A stretch of 47,877 nt of DNA from Acidobacteriota bacterium. Lineage in GTDB: Bacteria; Acidobacteriota; Vicinamibacteria; Vicinamibacterales; JAKQTR01. The DNA lies in the NCBI GenBank assembly GCA_026393755.1, contig JAPKZO010000033.1, positions 1 through 47,877 of the forward strand, written 5' to 3'. Of this stretch, positions 45,146 through 47,877 are shown piece after piece; position 1 is the first letter of the stretch, and each line of letters starts with the position of its first letter. Both the position numbers and the translations under genes were made by a program. The notes beneath the pieces are model-generated. The model saw only the letters and a list, made by a program, of their open reading frames with translations. It ran no database searches and was not told where the DNA came from.

Positions 45146-46172
45146 AGCAAATCACCCGCAACGCGCCTGGACGAACGGCAACCTCGAAGCGGCGGTCCTC
45201 GCAGACCAGTTCGCCATCGGCCGCAAACGGCAGTCGGCGCTCGCAGGTGATGACGGCCCGACCGGTTCGCACGACGCTCAATACGCCGTCCGGCACGCGC
45301 CAGCCATTCGCGAGACAGGTGAAGGCCCAGAGCAGACGTGCACGTGGCATCGGCTCGATGCAGGCGATCTCGAGCTGGCCATCGGCCATGTCGGAATCAA
45401 CTGGCACGTTCATTCCACCGCCCAGCAGCGTCGTGTTGGTGATAAACGCGCCAGAGATCGACCTCGGGCAAACGTCGCCGATCGTGCCGGACACGGTGTC
45501 ATTGCCTGCGCGTAGTGGCAGGTTCGCGCCGCCAGAGTGGGTCACGACACTGGTTCCAGGGATCTCGATGGCGACTCGCTCCAGTCGCGATCCGCGGCTG
45601 ACGAGCGCCGTCAGGCCGGCGACCCGATAAGACCACCCGCCGATCGCGCGCATCGCGGGCCTGCTCCAGGACCCTGGCCGGAGCAACCGATCGAACGCGA
45701 GCGTGGCTTCGGCTGCCAGGCCGAATACGCCGACGGTGCAGAACAGGCGCCCGTTCACGGCCACCAGGTCAATCTGCCGAATGTGTCCGTCAAGGATCCG
45801 GGCGGCTGCGCCGGCCGGGGCAGCCGGTATATGCAGCGCACGTGCGAAGTCGTTGCCAGTTCCCAACGGCAACAGGCCGATGGGGACATCGAGTCCTTCG
45901 ATCGCGTTGATCGCCCGGTGCAGCGTGCCGTCGCCGCCGGCGACGATCACCGCGTCGCACGACGTGGCGGCGGCTCGCGCGGCGGCCTCCAGTTCATCGA
46001 CACGCGATGGGGCGATTGTCTCGACCTTGTAGCGTTGCTGCAGCGTGCAGGCGGCCGACGCGATAGCGACCAGGTCACCCGTCGAGCGCGCGGCTGGATT
46101 CACCAGCAGCACGACACGGTCGCCAGCGCGGAGGGAAATCCCGTTGTCGGGAAGTGCCGGAGGTGATGCCAC
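45144..46172 (-). CDS. diacylglycerol/lipid kinase family protein (YegS/DgkB-like)
   Basis: A 342-residue cytoplasmic or membrane-associated kinase with the DAGK catalytic fold: VVLLVNPAARS at 20-30, GGDGTLHRAINAI at 79-91 (nucleotide binding), LPLGTGNDFARAL at 101-113, and a C-terminal beta-sandwich with GMNVPVDSDMADGQLEI. It should transfer phosphate from ATP to a lipid such as diacylglycerol or a sphingoid base; the lipid is unknown. The GTG at 46172 is chosen because the kinase fold begins soon after; the frame is open upstream to 46502 but crosses the inverted repeat and the divergent gene's leader. Its stop codon lies inside the terminator hairpin. Confidence 0.88.
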   Translation of the reverse strand: MASPPALPDNGISLRAGDRVVLLVNPAARSTGDLVAIASAACTLQQRYKVETIAPSRVDELEAAARAAATSCDAVIVAGGDGTLHRAINAIEGLDVPIGLLPLGTGNDFARALHIPAAPAGAAARILDGHIRQIDLVAVNGRLFCTVGVFGLAAEATLAFDRLLRPGSWSRPAMRAIGGWSYRVAGLTALVSRGSRLERVAIEIPGTSVVTHSGGANLPLRAGNDTVSGTIGDVCPRSISGAFITNTTLLGGGMNVPVDSDMADGQLEIACIEPMPRARLLWAFTCLANGWRVPDGVLSVVRTGRAVITCERRLPFAADGELVCEDRRFEVAVRPGALRVIC

Positions 46173-46200
46173 GCCGACAGCATATTGCAGCAGCGGAGGA

Positions 46201-46250
46201 GGGGTCGGACCTATTTTCGGTGCTGATTCCGCGAAAACAGGTCCGACCCC
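46201..46250. repeat. 19-bp inverted repeat (GGGGTCGGACC...GGTCCGACCCC)
   Basis: Arms 46201-46219 and 46232-46250 pair with one mismatch around a 12-base loop, followed by TTTT on the plus strand. It lies between two divergent genes, so it cannot be their terminator; the sequence type is a dispersed element known from many high-GC bacteria. Confidence 0.75.
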
Positions 46251-46270
46251 TTTTCCCGGAGGGGCTCGGC

Positions 46271-46299
46271 TTGACGCCCGCGGCACCCGGATGAACAAT
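46271..46299 (+). promoter_or_regulatory. possible promoter of the cytochrome c gene
   Basis: TTGACG at 46271-46276 and AACAAT at 46294-46299, 17 bases apart (5/6 and 4/6 matches). A start near 46306 would leave about 20 bases before the ATG. Confidence 0.35.
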
Positions 46300-46326
46300 G
46301 GATTCGGTCCCCGTGGAGGTTGCATT

Positions 46327-47103
46327 ATGTCGCGACGCTCACGGCCCCTGATCACCGCTGTTCTTTGCCTCTCTCTCGCTGCGGTGCTCGCGTGTGGCGG
46401 CTCGCAGCCACCCGCCGAAAAGCCCGCTCCCGCACCGGCTCCGCCGCCCAAACCGATCACCGAGTTGACCAGGGAAATGCACGAACAACTCGGCAAAGTC
46501 ACGGCCGTTGAGCAGGCCGTGATCCGGGGTGATCTGGAAACGGCCGCTGTGCCGGCCCAGTGGATGGCCGACCGTCAGCAGGTGGCGGGTTTCCCAGCCG
46601 ACACGGCCTCCTATGTGGCCGACATGAAGAAGTTCGCCGCCAACGTGGCTGGATCCAAAGACATCAAGGGCGCCGCGACAGCGACGGCGATGATGATCTC
46701 GTATTGCGGTCAGTGTCATGTGGCCGCAAAGGTCAAGCCAGCGTTTCCCGTCCCGCCGAAACCCGTCTGGACCAAGGGCAGGGCGGCCCATATGCTCGAG
46801 CATCAGTGGGCAGTCGACTTGATGTATCAGGGCCTGGCGGGACCGTCTGACGCGTTGTGGACGAAGGGTGTCGAGGCCCTGAAGGCCGCGCCGCTCTCGG
46901 CAGCAGACCTGCCGAAAGACACGAGCCTCACCGCGGAGATCGTGGCCAACGAGACCAGGATCCACGAGCAGGCCGCCAGCGCGCTGAAGACGACGGATAT
47001 GGGCTCACGAGTGGCGCTCTACAGCGATGTGCTCGGCGAGTGCGCCTCGTGTCACCGACTGCACGGAAGGGTGTGGGGGCCGGGGCTTCCCATCGGCAAG
47101 TAG
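46327..47103 (+). CDS. diheme cytochrome c lipoprotein
   Basis: A 258-residue exported lipoprotein: signal with lipobox ending at Cys23 (AVLAC), a Pro/Ala-rich linker (about 28-43), then a helical domain with two haem c attachment motifs, Cys127-Gly-Gln-Cys130-His131 and Cys239-Ala-Ser-Cys242-His243. The halves look like two class II (cytochrome c'/c556-like) four-helix units with the motif near each C-terminus. It should carry electrons at the periplasmic face. GGAGG precedes the ATG by eight bases. No partner oxidase or reductase gene is adjacent, so the redox partner is unknown. Calls to family are strong; the pathway is not. Confidence 0.85.
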   Translation: MSRRSRPLITAVLCLSLAAVLACGGSQPPAEKPAPAPAPPPKPITELTREMHEQLGKVTAVEQAVIRGDLETAAVPAQWMADRQQVAGFPADTASYVADMKKFAANVAGSKDIKGAATATAMMISYCGQCHVAAKVKPAFPVPPKPVWTKGRAAHMLEHQWAVDLMYQGLAGPSDALWTKGVEALKAAPLSAADLPKDTSLTAEIVANETRIHEQAASALKTTDMGSRVALYSDVLGECASCHRLHGRVWGPGLPIGK

Positions 47104-47201
47104 CGACCGAGCCGCGCCCGCTCGCCTCCGCGATTCGCTGACTTCCTTGGTCGGCGTGCGTCGCGGTCGCGCGCGTCGCAGTCTGCGTCTCGTGGCGCAG
47201 G

Positions 47202-47210
47202 TGCTACAAT
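47202..47210 (+). promoter_or_regulatory. orphan extended -10 promoter
   Basis: TGCTACAAT, a TGN extended -10 with 5/6 match. No plus-strand gene follows before the convergent antitoxin gene, so its transcript, if any, would be non-coding. Confidence 0.35.
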
Positions 47211-47314
47211 TCGCCGCGTCAGCAGCCAGGCCGGCCGCCTCGTTGCGGCGTCGAATCTCCGACGCCAGATACGTCGCGCGCAGCCAGAATCCGAGAACTC
47301 GATGAATCGACATA

Positions 47315-47337
47315 GGGGGGGACAAATTGTCCCCCCC
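47315..47337. repeat. G7/C7 hairpin (GGGGGGGACAA-A-TTGTCCCCCCC)
   Basis: Perfect 11-bp arms with a single-base loop. It stands between the cytochrome c gene and the convergent antitoxin gene and could stop both transcripts. The GGGGACAAATTGTCCCC core is a type of dispersed palindrome. Confidence 0.7.
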
Positions 47338-47410
47338 CTTGCGCTGACCATCGCCACCGTCGGCGGCCCGCAGAAGCTCCAATGCTGGGACACGCCTGGT
47401 ATTCTTCGTC

Positions 47411-47662
47411 TCATCCAGACCCGCCGGCGCGCACCCTCACTCCTGCGCCGGTCGGGTGCAGGCCGTGTTGGGCAGCTTTGGGGCTCCGTCCATCGGCTCG
47501 ACGGGTCGTGCGTTTTGGCGTTGCCGGAAGAAGCACGCTACCGCCTTCCCGTTCGTGCTGGCGGATGGTGGCGGCGATTCGATCAGCGTCGAAGCCGTGC
47601 GCGCTACCGATGTGTTCCCGGAGCTTGTGGAGTTCCTCGACGATAGGATCCTGGCTCTTCAT
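47411..47662 (-). CDS. putative antitoxin of a PIN-domain pair
   Basis: An 83-residue protein starting MKSQDPIVEELHKLREHIGS, with Phe-Asp-Ala-Asp-Arg-Ile-Ala and an Arg/His helix after it. This DPIVEE-hRLRE pattern is what I know from small proteins always found directly after a PIN-domain gene in many bacteria and probably serving as its antitoxin. The ATG overlaps the PIN stop (ATGA). Residues after about 50 are Arg/Gly-rich without conservation signs, perhaps an extended tail. DNA-binding or inhibitory action is inferred only. Confidence 0.65.
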   Translation of the reverse strand: MKSQDPIVEELHKLREHIGSAHGFDADRIAATIRQHEREGGSVLLPATPKRTTRRADGRSPKAAQHGLHPTGAGVRVRAGGSG

Positions 47663-47877
47663 GATGGCCTCCTCGCGGGTAGCTCCTCAGGCGTGCAGAT
47701 GATTGGCGGGCTCAAGCCCGCGGAGCGGCAGACCGCCTCAATAGTACTACGCATTGTCGCGTTGGCCAGGTGCTTGCAATTCCACGTCAACAGGTACGTC
47801 ACCTGATGCGCCGCGGCGATTCCGATGTGGAACGCATCGACCGTGGCCTTCTCGGGCAGGGCACCTCGCCGGACCAA
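47659..47877 (-). CDS. PIN-domain (VapC-like) toxin, C-terminal part (cut by right edge)
   Basis: The last 72 codons of a gene whose beginning is outside the window. VDAFHIGIAAAHQVTYLLTW followed by NCKHLANA is the C-terminal half of a PIN nuclease fold, with Asp14 as one metal ligand and the TWNxKHLAN variant of the usual last motif. The end, IICTPEELPAR, is also typical for this subgroup. Family members are RNases in toxin-antitoxin pairs; the partner follows at once with a four-base overlap. The true start and the first acidic residues are not visible. Confidence 0.75.
   Translation of the reverse strand: MVRRGALPEKATVDAFHIGIAAAHQVTYLLTWNCKHLANATMRSTIEAVCRSAGLSPPIICTPEELPARRPS

Larger units (their letters stand above)
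47104..47410. other. intergenic region with promoter-like site and hairpin
   Basis: 307 bases with no supportable gene. It holds an extended -10 (47202-47210) and a strong hairpin (47315-47337), about 105 bases between the expected start site and the hairpin. A small RNA would fit, but there is no other support. Confidence 0.4.

Overview
The window is high-GC DNA with dense bacterial genes. The mix of families is typical of an Acidobacteriota genome, most likely the Vicinamibacteria (Luteitalea-like) group. The pointers are large secreted beta-propeller proteins with Gly/Arg-rich linkers, a tricorn-type protease, an S9 peptidase, PIG-L and DinB proteins with signal peptides, and DUF433/DUF5615 and PIN toxin-antitoxin pairs. 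This assignment is an inference from gene content; there is no rRNA or other marker here. I saw no tRNA, rRNA or CRISPR array and no phage genes. The only transposase trace is the first 93 bases.

Layout. 1-93: start of an IS630-like transposase running off the left edge. 361-1891: a YbaK/ProX-type deacylase, then a DUF433/DUF5615 toxin-antitoxin pair with a recognisable promoter. 1888-8780 (minus strand): lipoprotein M23 endopeptidase, secreted DinB-like protein, MalQ coupled to an aminotransferase, and a sodium:solute symporter coupled to a 47-residue membrane peptide. 8951-14659 (plus): secreted PIG-L deacetylase and a SERCA-type P-type ATPase. 14690-18991 (minus): a histidine ammonia-lyase-like enzyme with an unusual Ala-Cys-Gly cofactor triad, and a zinc-ribbon / ABC ATPase / ABC permease operon. 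19389-21894 (plus): a PRC-MgtE_N-CBS regulator followed by a non-canonical Nramp-type transporter, probably one Mg2+ (or other divalent cation) unit.

22045-45110 is dominated by large exported proteins concerned with peptides or surface binding: M28 peptidase, BNR/VPS10-like propeller, tricorn-like S41 protease, S51 cyanophycinase-like peptidase, S9 oligopeptidase and a second BNR propeller. A two-gene sensory operon (CheB-CheR-PAS fusion and a PAS hybrid histidine kinase) interrupts them. 45144-47877 carries a diacylglycerol-kinase family protein, a diheme cytochrome c lipoprotein and the end of a PIN-toxin/antitoxin pair cut by the right edge.

The most unusual layer is not a gene. Several families of short dispersed repeats and palindromes sit between genes, often exactly at convergent gene ends where they can terminate both transcripts, and some have entered coding sequences while the frame stayed open (the S51 peptidase, both BNR proteins and the hybrid kinase). 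I found no clear undescribed multi-gene system. The best candidates for follow-up are the MgtE_N-CBS/Nramp pair, the Cys-variant ammonia-lyase, the 47-residue symporter partner and the in-frame repeat insertions.
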